Shown one piece after another: positions 8,560 through 16,915 of a stretch of DNA of 64,000 bases. This DNA comes from Cupriavidus sp. YR651 (lineage in GTDB: Bacteria; Pseudomonadota; Gammaproteobacteria; Burkholderiales; Burkholderiaceae). The notes beneath the pieces are model-generated. The model did not search any database. It was not told where the DNA came from and was given only the letters and a program-made list of their open reading frames with translations. The position numbers were made by a program, and so were the translations under genes. Position 1 is the first letter of the stretch. Each line of letters begins with the position of its first letter. The stretch spans positions 124,001 to 188,000 of the forward strand of contig NZ_FMYZ01000002.1 of NCBI RefSeq assembly GCF_900101625.1, written 5' to 3'.

Positions 8560-9477
8560 CTACCACCCATGATAGGGCGCCGACGCGTCGTAGGCGCCGA
8601 AGCGCTCGGCCAGGAAGTCGACAAACGCGCGGACGCGCGCGGACAGCTTGTCGCGCGACAGATACACCGCGTAGATATCCGCAGGCGGCGCCGCCCATTC
8701 GGTCAGCACCTGCCGCAGACGCCCGGAGCGCAGCAGCGGCGCCACTTCCCATTCCGATCGCAGCAGGATTCCATGCCCCTGCAGCGCCCAGCCGACCGCC
8801 ACTTCGCCGTCGTTGGTCGCCGCCGGGCCACGTACCTTGACGGTCTCCTGCCGGCCCGCGGCGTGCAGGTGCCACGTGCCGTAGGCCGACTCGCTTTCGC
8901 GGATCACGATGCAGCGATGCTGCTGCAAGGCACGCGGCGATGCCGGCTCGCCATGCCGTGCGAGGTAGGCCGGGGATGCGCACAGCAGCCGGTTGTTGGG
9001 CGCGAGCCTGCGCGCGTTCAGCCGGGCATCGGGCAGGTCGCCGACGAGGATGCCCACGTCATAGCCTTCCTCGGCCAGGTTCATCGCCCGGTCGGTGAGC
9101 TGGAGCTGGATTTCCACGTCGGGAAACGCCTGCAGGAAATCTCCCACGGCCGGCGCAAGATGGCGCCGCCCGAATCCCAGCGTGGCGTTGACGCGCAGCA
9201 GCCCGCGCGGGGCCACGCGGCTGCCGCCCAGGCCTTGCTCCAGTTCTTCCAGTTCCGACAGGATTCGCCCGCCCTGCGCCAGATAGGCCTCGCCTTCGGG
9301 CGTCACCGACAGCCGGCGCGTGGTCCGGTTGAGCAGCCGCACGCCCAGGCGCGCCTCCAGCGCGGCCAGCCGCTTGCTGGCCGCGGACGGCGTGATGCCA
9401 AGCTGTTGCGCGGTGCCGGCCAGACTGCCGCGCTTGACCAGCAACACGAAGAAGGCGAGATCGGAAAAGGCGTCCAT
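8560..9477 (-). CDS. LysR-family transcriptional regulator
   Basis: This 305-residue protein has the standard LTTR layout. The winged helix-turn-helix covers about residues 1-60 (FFVLLVKRGSLAGTAQQLGITPSAASKRLAALEARLG). A periplasmic-binding-like effector domain covers about 90-295. It resembles the large DmlR/CrgA-like subgroup. It diverges from the leuC-like gene at 9618 with a 140-bp shared intergenic region. The usual LysR logic makes the leuCD-hydrolase operon its likely target, with a small organic acid as co-inducer; this is inference. It is also upstream of dmeF on the same strand, but the 191-bp gap argues against co-regulation. Confidence 0.9.
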   Translation of the reverse strand: MDAFSDLAFFVLLVKRGSLAGTAQQLGITPSAASKRLAALEARLGVRLLNRTTRRLSVTPEGEAYLAQGGRILSELEELEQGLGGSRVAPRGLLRVNATLGFGRRHLAPAVGDFLQAFPDVEIQLQLTDRAMNLAEEGYDVGILVGDLPDARLNARRLAPNNRLLCASPAYLARHGEPASPRALQQHRCIVIRESESAYGTWHLHAAGRQETVKVRGPAATNDGEVAVGWALQGHGILLRSEWEVAPLLRSGRLRQVLTEWAAPPADIYAVYLSRDKLSARVRAFVDFLAERFGAYDASAPYHGW

Positions 9478-9617
9478 GCGGGGAAAAGTGGCGAATCTGG
9501 CGCTCTGGGGAATCGTGAATCCAGGGCATGAATGTCAGTCGATTCGCGAAATTATAGCGATGGATTCCGTGATTACACTGCCGCCATTCCCCCACTCAAG
9601 CAGGCAGAGCATTTCTC

Positions 9618-11036
9618 ATGGCCGGTCTTACCCTCTATCGCAAACTGGTGGATTCGCACACCGTCGTCGCGCTCGATGCGGACAACGTGTTGCTCTATGC
9701 GGATCTGCACATCATGAACGAGTACACCAGTCCGCAGGCGTTTGCCGGGCTGGCCGAACACGGTCGCAAGGTGCCCGTGCCCGGGCAGCAACTGGCGGTG
9801 GTGGACCACATCATCCCCACGCATGCGGAAACGCCGCGCGTGATCCGGGACCCGGCGTCGGCGCTGCAGGCGCGCAACCTGAAGCGCAACTGTGATCTCC
9901 ACGGGATTCCGCTGTTCGACACCAACGACCCGTTGCAGGGGATCGAGCACGTCATTACGCCGGAGCACGGCATGATCCGCCCCGGCATGGTCGTGCTCTG
10001 CGGCGACAGCCATACCACGACGTACGGCGCGTTCGGTGCGCTGGGGTTTGGCATCGGCACGTCCGAGGTGGAGCACGTGCTGGCCACGCAGACGCTGGTT
10101 TATCGCGTGGCGCGCGACATGCGCATTCGTGTGGATGGCCTGTTGCCGCACGGGACGACGTCGAAGGACCTGATTCTCCATATCATCGCCCGCATCAGCG
10201 CGCAGGGCGCGCGTGGCTATGCGGTGGAGTTCACGGGCGAGGCGATTCGCGCGCTGTCGATGGAAGCACGCATGACCTTGTGCAACATGACGGTGGAGGC
10301 CGGCGCACGCGGCGCGCTGATTGCGCCCGATGCCACCTCGATCGCCTACGTGCTGGATCGCGCGCCGGACATCGACGCCGCCATGGCGCAGCGCGCCCGC
10401 GCGGCGTGGGCGGAGCTGGTTTCCGATGACGACGCCCGATTCGATGCCGAACTCGTGTTCGATGCCGCCGTCGTCGAGCCGTACGTGACCTGGGGCACCA
10501 GCCCGGACCAGGCCATCCCCGTCGGCGCACGCGTGCCGCATCCCGCGGATGCCGCCGATGCGATTGCCCGAGCCTCCGCCGAGCGCGCGCTCGGGTATAT
10601 CGGGCTCGCGGCCGGTGCGTCGCTGCAGGGCCTGCCCGTGCAACGCGTGTTCATCGGGTCCTGCACCAATGGCCGCATCGAGGACCTGCGCGCCGTGGCG
10701 GACGTCGTGCGTGGCCGCAAGGTGGCGCCGGGCGTGCGGGCGATGGTGGTCCCGGGTTCGGGGGCCGTGCGCGATCAGGCCGAAGCCGAGGGCATCGCCG
10801 CGCAGCTGAGGGCGGCGGGCTTCGAATGGCGCAAGCCGGGTTGCTCGATGTGCCTGGCCATGAACGACGACGTGCTGACGCCGGGCGAGCGCTGCGCGTC
10901 CACCACCAATCGCAATTTCGAGGGACGCCAGGGACGCGCGGGACGCACGCACCTGATGAGTCCCGCCATGGCCGCCGCCGCGGCCGTCACCGGCTACATC
11001 ACCGACGTGCGCCGCCTGGAGATCCAACATGTCTGA
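9618..11036 (+). CDS. leuC: LeuC-type (iso)propylmalate dehydratase large subunit, probable paralogue
   Basis: This 472-residue protein belongs to the aconitase superfamily. The [4Fe-4S] cluster ligands are Cys349 (IGSCTNGRIEDL), Cys409 and Cys412 (GCSMCLAMN), matching E. coli LeuC spacing. The CGDSHTTTYGAFGALGFGIGTSEVEHVLATQ block is diagnostic. The small subunit follows with an 8-bp overlap. No leuB, asd or leuA is adjacent, unlike the usual biosynthetic leuCDB cluster. Instead the pair is linked to an alpha/beta hydrolase and a divergent LysR gene, so it may act on another malate derivative such as citramalate or dimethylmalate. Family assignment is secure; substrate is open. Confidence 0.9.
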   Translation: MAGLTLYRKLVDSHTVVALDADNVLLYADLHIMNEYTSPQAFAGLAEHGRKVPVPGQQLAVVDHIIPTHAETPRVIRDPASALQARNLKRNCDLHGIPLFDTNDPLQGIEHVITPEHGMIRPGMVVLCGDSHTTTYGAFGALGFGIGTSEVEHVLATQTLVYRVARDMRIRVDGLLPHGTTSKDLILHIIARISAQGARGYAVEFTGEAIRALSMEARMTLCNMTVEAGARGALIAPDATSIAYVLDRAPDIDAAMAQRARAAWAELVSDDDARFDAELVFDAAVVEPYVTWGTSPDQAIPVGARVPHPADAADAIARASAERALGYIGLAAGASLQGLPVQRVFIGSCTNGRIEDLRAVADVVRGRKVAPGVRAMVVPGSGAVRDQAEAEGIAAQLRAAGFEWRKPGCSMCLAMNDDVLTPGERCASTTNRNFEGRQGRAGRTHLMSPAMAAAAAVTGYITDVRRLEIQHV

Positions 11037-11691
11037 CTACACGCTGATCGAAGGCACCGGCGCACCGTTGCCGCTGCCGAACCTGGATACCGACCAGATC
11101 ATGCCCAAGCAGTTCCTGCGCGGCATCGACAAGGCCGGCCTGGACAAGGGTCTGCTGTATGACATGCGCTTTGACGAGGCCGGCGGCCCGCGCGCGGATT
11201 TCGTACTGAACCAGCCGGCGTATCGCAATACGCGGGTGCTGGTGGCCGGGCCCAACTTCGGGTGCGGGTCCAGCCGCGAACATGCGGTCTGGGGGCTGCA
11301 GCAATATGGCATCCAGGCGGTGATCGCACCGAGCTTCGGCGAGATCTTCTACTCCAACGCGATGAACAACCGGCTGCTGCTGGTGATGCTGCCGCAAGCG
11401 GATGTGGACCGGTTGATGGCGGCCGTGTCGGACCCGGTGGCGCCGGCCACGCTCCGCATCGACCTGCGCGCCATGACGGTCAGCGCGGGCGATTTCAGCG
11501 TCGGCTTCACGCTGTCCCCGCGCCATCTGGACATGTTCCGGCTGGGGCTGGACATCATCGGACTGTCTCTGACCCATGCCGATGCGATCGCGGCGTTCGC
11601 CCGCGGCCATTACGCCGCCAGTCCCTGGCTGCGCGACGTGGCGGCCGTTACCATGGCAAGACTCAACGGCCAGCCAGTCGCCAACCGCTAA
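11029..11691 (+). CDS. leuD: LeuD-type (iso)propylmalate dehydratase small subunit
   Basis: This 220-residue swivel-domain partner of the upstream LeuC-like subunit starts inside its last codons (8-bp overlap), which indicates translational coupling. It opens with LPLPNLDTDQIMPKQFLRGI and carries the substrate-loop motif GPNFGCGSSREHAVWGL near residues 76-92. It is slightly longer than E. coli LeuD (201). It has no catalytic function alone. The 9-bp gap and strong AAGGAG before the next gene put the hydrolase in the same operon. Confidence 0.92.
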   Translation: MSDYTLIEGTGAPLPLPNLDTDQIMPKQFLRGIDKAGLDKGLLYDMRFDEAGGPRADFVLNQPAYRNTRVLVAGPNFGCGSSREHAVWGLQQYGIQAVIAPSFGEIFYSNAMNNRLLLVMLPQADVDRLMAAVSDPVAPATLRIDLRAMTVSAGDFSVGFTLSPRHLDMFRLGLDIIGLSLTHADAIAAFARGHYAASPWLRDVAAVTMARLNGQPVANR

Positions 11692-11700
11692 AGGAGCCAC

Positions 11701-12582
11701 ATGATGTTCGAGGGATTCACGGAGCGCCGCATCGACGCCAACGGCGTCGCCATCCATGCCGTCGTGGGTGGTCAGGGCCCGGCGCTGCTGCTGTTGCATG
11801 GTCACCCCCAGACGCATGTGATCTGGCACAAGGTGGCGGGCGAGCTGGCGCGCCATTTCACCGTGGTCGCGACGGACCTGCGCGGCTATGGTGACAGTGA
11901 CAAGCCCGCCGGCGTGGCGGACCACAGCAACTACAGCAAGCGCGCGATGGCCGCCGACCAGCTCGCAGTCATGCGCGCGCTGGGCTTCGAGCGCTTCCGC
12001 GTGCTGGCGCACGACCGTGGCGCGCGCGTGGCGCACCGGCTCGCGGTGGACTATCCCGATGCGGTGGAAAAGCTGGTCACGCTGGATATCGCCCCGACGC
12101 TGGCGATGTATGCCCAGACCAACGAAGCCTTTGCGCGGGCGTACTACCACTGGTTCTTCCTGATCCGCCCGGCGCCGTTCCCGGAAACGCTGATCGAGGC
12201 CGATCCCGAGCTTTACATCCGCCAGACGATGGGCGGCCGCAGCGCGGGCCTGGCGCCGTTCACCGAGGCGGCGCTGGCCGAATATCTGCGTTGCCTGAAG
12301 ACCCCCGGCGCCGCACATGGGCTGTGCGAGGACTATCGGGCCAGCGCGGGGATCGATCTGGAACACGATCGCGCGGACATCGCGGCGGGCCGCATGGTGG
12401 AGTGCGAGATGCTGGCGCTCTGGGGAGCCGACGGCGCGGTCGGCAAGTGCTTCCAGCCGCTGGAAGAGTGGCGCAAGGTGGCGCGCCGCGTCACGGGCCA
12501 CGCGCTGCCGTGCGGCCACTACATCGCCGAGGAAGTGCCCGATCAGTTGCTCGAAGAAGCGTTGCCCTTCCTGAAGGGCTGA
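11701..12582 (+). CDS. Alpha/beta hydrolase, haloacetate (fluoroacetate) dehalogenase-like
   Basis: This 293-residue protein carries, at the expected positions, each catalytic residue known from fluoroacetate dehalogenase of Burkholderia sp. FA1. Nucleophile Asp105 and Arg106/Arg109 lie in HDRGARVAH, acid Asp129 in LDIAPT, halide ligands His150 and Trp151 in YYHWFF, Tyr212 in DYRA, and the general base His273 in GHYIAEE. Starting one Met later (11704) gives FA1 numbering exactly for Asp104 through Trp150. Such enzymes hydrolyse haloacetates to glycolate; not all relatives defluorinate. AAGGAG precedes the start. It is the last gene of the leuCD operon, a pairing I cannot explain from known pathways. 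Confidence 0.8.
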   Translation: MMFEGFTERRIDANGVAIHAVVGGQGPALLLLHGHPQTHVIWHKVAGELARHFTVVATDLRGYGDSDKPAGVADHSNYSKRAMAADQLAVMRALGFERFRVLAHDRGARVAHRLAVDYPDAVEKLVTLDIAPTLAMYAQTNEAFARAYYHWFFLIRPAPFPETLIEADPELYIRQTMGGRSAGLAPFTEAALAEYLRCLKTPGAAHGLCEDYRASAGIDLEHDRADIAAGRMVECEMLALWGADGAVGKCFQPLEEWRKVARRVTGHALPCGHYIAEEVPDQLLEEALPFLKG

Positions 12583-12592
12583 ATCCCCCAGC

Positions 12593-12622
12593 GGCGCGGC
12601 GTGGGCTTGACCCCGCCGCGCC
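12593..12622 (+). terminator. GC-rich hairpin after the hydrolase gene
   Basis: GGCGCGGCG and CGCCGCGCC form a perfect 9-bp stem with a 12-base loop just after the operon's last stop codon. No T-run follows. CATTCGCCT-like direct repeats follow at about 12630-12665. The remainder up to 12860 holds nothing I recognise. Confidence 0.4.
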
Positions 12623-12859
12623 CGTCATCGCCCATTCGCCTCCTCATTCGCCTCACTCGCCTCATTCCCCGCTTCTGCCCGCTCGCGCCGACGGCGCATC
12701 CCCCGCACGTCCGACGCCGCCGCAGCGCCAATTTTTTTGAAACAACCATTTAATCATCGCTGTGCAGAGTGATCCGCACACTGGCATGATGGCGAACTGG
12801 TGGATTTCTGATGTGTCTGACGTTGCCATGCCACCGGCATTGGCAATTGCGCGCTAAAC

Positions 12860-12884
12860 ATACATACATGTATGGATGTATAAT
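12860..12884 (+). promoter_or_regulatory. Palindromic promoter region upstream of pagL
   Basis: ATACATGTAT is a perfect 10-bp palindrome, flanked by TACAT and ATGTA arms, and is followed at once by a consensus -10 hexamer TATAAT (12879-12884). No good -35 is seen, so activation by a factor bound at the palindrome is plausible. It would serve the small ORF at 12924 and pagL. Confidence 0.55.
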
Positions 12885-12923
12885 GCGACCCGTCCGAAAG
12901 CCCCCACGTAGTTAATTTTCATC

Positions 12924-13013
12924 ATGACGTACCGATTTATTGCAGGCTGTCTCGCCGTCTGGCTCGGCATTTGTGTTGCTGCGAGCTGGCTCGTCGAGCG
13001 GCTTTGGGCCTGA
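12924..13013 (+). CDS. Possible 29-residue hydrophobic small protein
   Basis: A short ORF of 29 residues (MTYRFIAGCLAVWLGIC, then VAASWLVERLWA) lies about 35 bp after a TATAAT hexamer and upstream of pagL. The sequence is one apolar stretch long enough to cross a membrane, with positive charge before it. It has no clear Shine-Dalgarno sequence and I do not recognise the family. It may be a leader peptide, a small membrane protein or chance. Confidence 0.3.
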   Translation: MTYRFIAGCLAVWLGICVAASWLVERLWA

Positions 13014-13150
13014 CTTGCCGGGAAATCCGGAAGGGGCCGGGTGCGACGCGCACCAGACGCGTTGCAAACGACACTTCACCGTGTGCCAGGCAGGTCAGGC
13101 TCGTTGCATTTCCGTTGCCGAGCCACTCTCTCTTCGTCGAAGCCTTCCAT

Positions 13151-13762
13151 ATGAAGAAAGAACAACAAGACCGCCGCATGCCCTCCTTTGCATTTCTCCG
13201 CAAGCGCTTTTCCTTCCCTATCGTCGCCGCGTCGTTGCTTGCCATCGCCAGTTCGGCCGTCAGTGCCGAAGAGCTGGTGGGCTGGAGCCATCCGGCCGTG
13301 CACGTGGCGTATGGCCGCGATACCAGCCATGACGTCAACAAGTACGAGCTTGGCGTCAACTTCAACACCCCCATCCAGTACGGCAACCCGCAAGGCTGGC
13401 TGTTCCGGCTCCAGGCGGAAGTCAACGTGGCCGGCTGGGACGCCCGCGGCGGCACCAACCAGCAGAACCTGTTCGAATTCGGCATCTCGCCGATCCTGCG
13501 CGTGGAAAAGCGCGGCAGCTACTTCGTGCCGTTCGCCGAGGCGTCGGTGGGCCTGCGCGTGCTGAGCCACACGGGCACGTCCGACGAACACCGCATGGGC
13601 AGCGCATTCCAGTTCTCCGACATGCTTGGCGTGGGCGTGGGCTTTGGCAAGAACGCCAATACGGAAGTGGGCTTCCGCTTCCAGCACATCTCGAATGCCG
13701 GGATCAAGGAACCGAACCCGGGCAGCAACTACTACACGGGCTACGTGCGTTATCGCTTCTGA
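13151..13762 (+). CDS. pagL: PagL-family lipid A 3-O-deacylase
   Basis: This 203-residue outer-membrane beta-barrel enzyme removes the 3-O-acyl chain of lipid A. The first 39 residues form a signal peptide ending AIASSAVSA. The catalytic block FQHISNAGIKEPNPGSN contains His179 and Ser181, matching the conserved His-x-Ser of PagL. The chain ends in YRF, the aromatic terminus expected of a BAM substrate. I chose the ATG at 13151 because the earlier in-frame region is not signal-like; Met10 is an alternative giving a shorter signal. It would act on LPS in the outer leaflet. It is convergent with the MocR gene. Confidence 0.88.
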   Translation: MKKEQQDRRMPSFAFLRKRFSFPIVAASLLAIASSAVSAEELVGWSHPAVHVAYGRDTSHDVNKYELGVNFNTPIQYGNPQGWLFRLQAEVNVAGWDARGGTNQQNLFEFGISPILRVEKRGSYFVPFAEASVGLRVLSHTGTSDEHRMGSAFQFSDMLGVGVGFGKNANTEVGFRFQHISNAGIKEPNPGSNYYTGYVRYRF

Positions 13763-13788
13763 GCGGTTTCCGGGCGCAGCGGCCGGAT

Positions 13789-15243
13789 CTAGGCGGCGCG
13801 AGCGATCGCCGTCCGGCCGCTGCGCACCGCATCGAAGAACGTCCACAGCTCACCGGCGTCGCTGGTCGCCACATTGAAGCGGATCCACGGCGAATCCGTT
13901 TCGTCCGGTTCGAAGTAAGACCCGGGCGCCAGCCAGATGCCGTGCTCCAGCGCCAGCGTGGCCAGCTGGTTGCCGGTCAGGACGACACTGTCTTCCCCCG
14001 GCGCCAGTCGCGCCCACGCAAACATCCCGCCTTCGGGGCGCAGCAATACCTCCAGCCCGTGCGCTTCCATCTTTTCCGTCACACGATCCTGCTGCGCGCG
14101 TAGCCGCTCGGCGAGCGCCCCAACGTGTCGCCCGTAGTGGCCGCTGGTCAGCACCGAATAGACCAGCCGCTCGGTGACCTCCGATGACGTCAGACCCACC
14201 GCCATCTTCGTTCGCGCGAAAGCCTTGGCCAGGTCCGGGCTGGCCGCCAGATAACCCACGCGCAGCGACGGCGCGATGGTCTTCGAAAAGCCGTTCACAT
14301 AGACCACCTGCGACAGGCCATCCATCGCCGCCAGCATCGGCGATCCGGCGGGCGCCAGCTCGCGGTAGATGTCGTCTTCCACCACCAGCAGCCGATGCTG
14401 CTCGGCCAGTTGCAGCACGCGGAACGCGTTCATGCTGGTCAGGCTGGCGCCGGTGGGGTTCTGCAGCACGGTGTTGATGAACAACGCACGCGGCGCGTGC
14501 TGGCGGATCGCGTCCTCGAGCGCATCGGTATCCAGCCCCGCCGCAGTGCGCGCCACGCCGATCACGCGCAGCCCCGCCAGTCGCAGGATCTGCAGCAGGT
14601 TGCAGTAGCAGGGGGCTTCCACGAGCACGGTATCGCCAGGCCGCAGAAGCGTGCGCACCACCAGGTCCAGCGCTTGCGTGGCGCCCTGTGTGAGCACGAC
14701 CTGCTGGGCCTGCACGGGCATGCCGTACTGGCTCAGGTGCGTGGCGATGTGTTCGCGCAACACGCCGAATCCGTACGGATGGCCATAGCCGGAGACCTGC
14801 GCGGCCGGCACGCGCGCCGCGCTACGCATGGCCTGGTGCAGACCCTCCTCATTGAGCCAGTCCCCCGGCAGCCAGCCGGCACCGGCCTTGATCGGCACCG
14901 AATGGTCGGCGAATACGTCGGACAGCAGCCACGCCGCGTTCAGGCCGGGGGCCTCCCAGTGCGAGGCGCGCGCGTGCCCGGACGGTGCGTGGCGATGCGC
15001 CACGGTGTAGCCCGACCCCGGTCGCGCCGCCAGGTAGCCGAGCGCGGTCAGCCGGCCATAGGCCTCCGCCACGGTAAACGTGCTGACGTTGTGTTGTTGC
15101 GCAAAGCGCCGCACCGAGGGCAGCGCGGCGCCGGCGCGCAACGCGCGGCGGTCCACCAGGCCGGCAATAGCGGCGACGATCTGTTCGGTCAGGGTTTCGC
15201 CGCCACGACGGCTGCGGGCAAGATTCAGGTTCAGGTTAAGCAT
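13789..15243 (-). CDS. MocR/GabR-type regulator (GntR HTH fused to aminotransferase fold)
   Basis: This 484-residue protein has an N-terminal GntR winged helix (about residues 15-80) joined to a class-I aminotransferase-like domain (about 100-480). The PLP-lysine motif is VYVNGFSKTIAPSLRVGY. Such proteins bind PLP plus an amino compound and act as regulators rather than transaminases. It diverges from the beta-alanine aminotransferase gene at 15544. Three copies of a CTGTAC-type site lie in the 300-bp intergenic region, so it very likely controls that operon and itself. The frame extends to a TTG at 15264, but the ATG at 15243 is preferred. Confidence 0.92.
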   Translation of the reverse strand: MLNLNLNLARSRRGGETLTEQIVAAIAGLVDRRALRAGAALPSVRRFAQQHNVSTFTVAEAYGRLTALGYLAARPGSGYTVAHRHAPSGHARASHWEAPGLNAAWLLSDVFADHSVPIKAGAGWLPGDWLNEEGLHQAMRSAARVPAAQVSGYGHPYGFGVLREHIATHLSQYGMPVQAQQVVLTQGATQALDLVVRTLLRPGDTVLVEAPCYCNLLQILRLAGLRVIGVARTAAGLDTDALEDAIRQHAPRALFINTVLQNPTGASLTSMNAFRVLQLAEQHRLLVVEDDIYRELAPAGSPMLAAMDGLSQVVYVNGFSKTIAPSLRVGYLAASPDLAKAFARTKMAVGLTSSEVTERLVYSVLTSGHYGRHVGALAERLRAQQDRVTEKMEAHGLEVLLRPEGGMFAWARLAPGEDSVVLTGNQLATLALEHGIWLAPGSYFEPDETDSPWIRFNVATSDAGELWTFFDAVRSGRTAIARAA

Positions 15244-15267
15244 GCAGCACTCTGCGGATTGCAAGAC

Positions 15268-15279
15268 CTGTACAGTTTA
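15268..15279. promoter_or_regulatory. Candidate MocR operator 1
   Basis: CTGTACAGTTTA lies 25 bp upstream of the MocR start codon. It is the inverted counterpart of the site at 15421 (TAAACTGTACGG), differing by one base. Its position fits autoregulation. Confidence 0.55.
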
Positions 15280-15400
15280 ACGACATACGACACACCGATC
15301 GGCAGAGTTTTAAAATGGTGCGCCGCAGCGCGAACCCGCGTAGACAAGCCGATGGAAGCCTGACACCGGTTGTCCGGTGCGCCGCGCGCCTGCTCGCCAT

Positions 15401-15432
15401 CCTGTACGGTTGTCGCAGCCTAAACTGTACGG
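15401..15432. promoter_or_regulatory. Candidate MocR operators 2 and 3
   Basis: CTGTACGG occurs twice as a direct repeat 23 bp apart (15402 and 15425); the second copy extends to TAAACTGTACGG. Direct repeats spaced by about two helical turns are typical of MocR/GabR activators. A TATATT hexamer at 15455-15460 would be the -10 element, placing the second repeat at the -35 region. A GCCGAC/GTCGGC inverted repeat (15447-15468) brackets that -10. Confidence 0.6.
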
Positions 15433-15543
15433 TGAGGTGGCGTTTTGCCGACCGTATATTTTGTCGGCCCAACCCCGCCGGTAGAGTTGCCGGAATCCGT
15501 GGCGTGTCGCCGCCACTCCTCCCCCATTGCCTCAGGAGAATGT

Positions 15544-16875
15544 ATGGACGCCGCCAAGACCGTGATCCCCGATATGGAAGCCCTGTGGATGCCGTTCACC
15601 GCCAACCGCCAGTACAAGGCCGCTCCGCGCCTGCTGGCATCGGCCAGCGGCATGTACTACACGACCCACGACGGCCGCAAGATCCTGGACGGCTGTGCCG
15701 GTCTCTGGTGCGTGGCCGCGGGCCATGCGCGCAAGGAGATTGTCGAGGCGATCGCGCAACAGGCGGCCACGCTTGACTACGCCCCACCGTTCCAGATGGG
15801 CCATCCGCTGGAATTCGAAGCCGCCACCAAGGTGGCGTCGCTCATGCCACAAGGGCTGGACCGCATCTTCTTCACGAACTCAGGTTCGGAATCCGTGGAT
15901 ACCGCCCTGAAGATCGCGCTGGCGTACCACCGCGCGCGTGGCGAAGGCCAGCGCACGCGCATCATCGGCCGCGAGCGCGGCTACCACGGCGTGGGCTTTG
16001 GCGGGCTGGCGGTGGGCGGCATTGGCCCGAACCGCAAGATGTGGTCGGCCAACGTGATGCCGGGCGCCGATCATCTCCCGGCCACGCTGAACATTGCCGA
16101 GGCCGCGTACTCGAAGGGCCAGCCGCAATGGGGCGCCCATCTGGCCGATGAACTCGAACGCATCATCGCGCTGCATGACGCCTCGAACATCGCCGCCGTG
16201 ATCGTCGAGCCGCTGGCCGGCTCCGCCGGCGTGCTGGTGCCGCCGGTGGGCTATCTGGAAAAACTGCGCGCCATCACCAGCAAGCACGGCATCCTGCTGA
16301 TCTTCGACGAGGTGATCACGGCCTTTGGCCGCCTGGGCGCGGCCACTGCCGCCGAACGCCTGAACGTCACGCCGGACCTGATCACGATGGCCAAGGCCAT
16401 CAACAATGCCGCCGTGCCGATGGGCGCCGTGGCGGTGCGTCGCGAAGTGCATGACGCCGTGATCAACGCCACGGCCCAGGGCGGCATCGAACTGCCGCAC
16501 GGCTACACCTATTCGGGCCACCCGCTGGCGATGGCGGCCTGCATCGCCACGCTCGACATCTACCAGCGCGACAAGCTGTTCGCGCGTGCCGCCGAGCTGT
16601 CGCCGAAGTTCGAAGCCGCCGTGCATGGCCTGCGCGGCGCGCCGCATGTGAAGGACATCCGCAACCTGGGCCTGGTGGCCGGCGTGGAACTGGAATCGCG
16701 CCCCGGCGCACCGGGCGCCCGCGCCTACGAGGCCTTCCTCAAGTGCCTGGAGCGCGGCGTGCTGGTGCGTTACACCGGCGATATCCTGGCGTTCTCGCCG
16801 CCGCTGATTATTTCGGAGGCCGAGATCGACCAGTTGTTCGATACCGTGAAGCAGGCGCTGCAGGACGTGCAGTAA
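15544..16875 (+). CDS. bauA: Beta-alanine (omega-amino acid)-pyruvate aminotransferase
   Basis: This 443-residue class-III PLP aminotransferase converts beta-alanine and pyruvate to malonate semialdehyde and alanine. The motifs are [17 protein letters not shown] near residues 109-125, the PLP-ring Asp255 ([10 protein letters not shown]) and the Schiff-base Lys284 (TMAKAINN). The ATG at 15544 is preceded by CAGGAGA; the open frame begins earlier but that part contains the operator and promoter. mmsA follows 40 bp later and supplies the next step. Omega-amino acid-pyruvate transaminases of this length and motif set are well characterised. Induction by the divergent MocR protein is likely. Confidence 0.93.
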   Translation: MDAAKTVIPDMEALWMPFTANRQYKAAPRLLASASGMYYTTHDGRKILDGCAGLWCVAAGHARKEIVEAIAQQAATLDYAPPFQMGHPLEFEAATKVASLMPQGLDRIFFTNSGSESVDTALKIALAYHRARGEGQRTRIIGRERGYHGVGFGGLAVGGIGPNRKMWSANVMPGADHLPATLNIAEAAYSKGQPQWGAHLADELERIIALHDASNIAAVIVEPLAGSAGVLVPPVGYLEKLRAITSKHGILLIFDEVITAFGRLGAATAAERLNVTPDLITMAKAINNAAVPMGAVAVRREVHDAVINATAQGGIELPHGYTYSGHPLAMAACIATLDIYQRDKLFARAAELSPKFEAAVHGLRGAPHVKDIRNLGLVAGVELESRPGAPGARAYEAFLKCLERGVLVRYTGDILAFSPPLIISEAEIDQLFDTVKQALQDVQ

Positions 16876-16915
16876 GACCTGCGCCCACGCCAAAGAGACT
16901 GAGAGGAAGACCGCA

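Noticed and set aside
12595..12740. Proline/arginine-rich open frame after the hydrolase gene
   Set aside because: No start signal and low complexity; it reads through a hairpin and short CATTCGCCT-type repeats.
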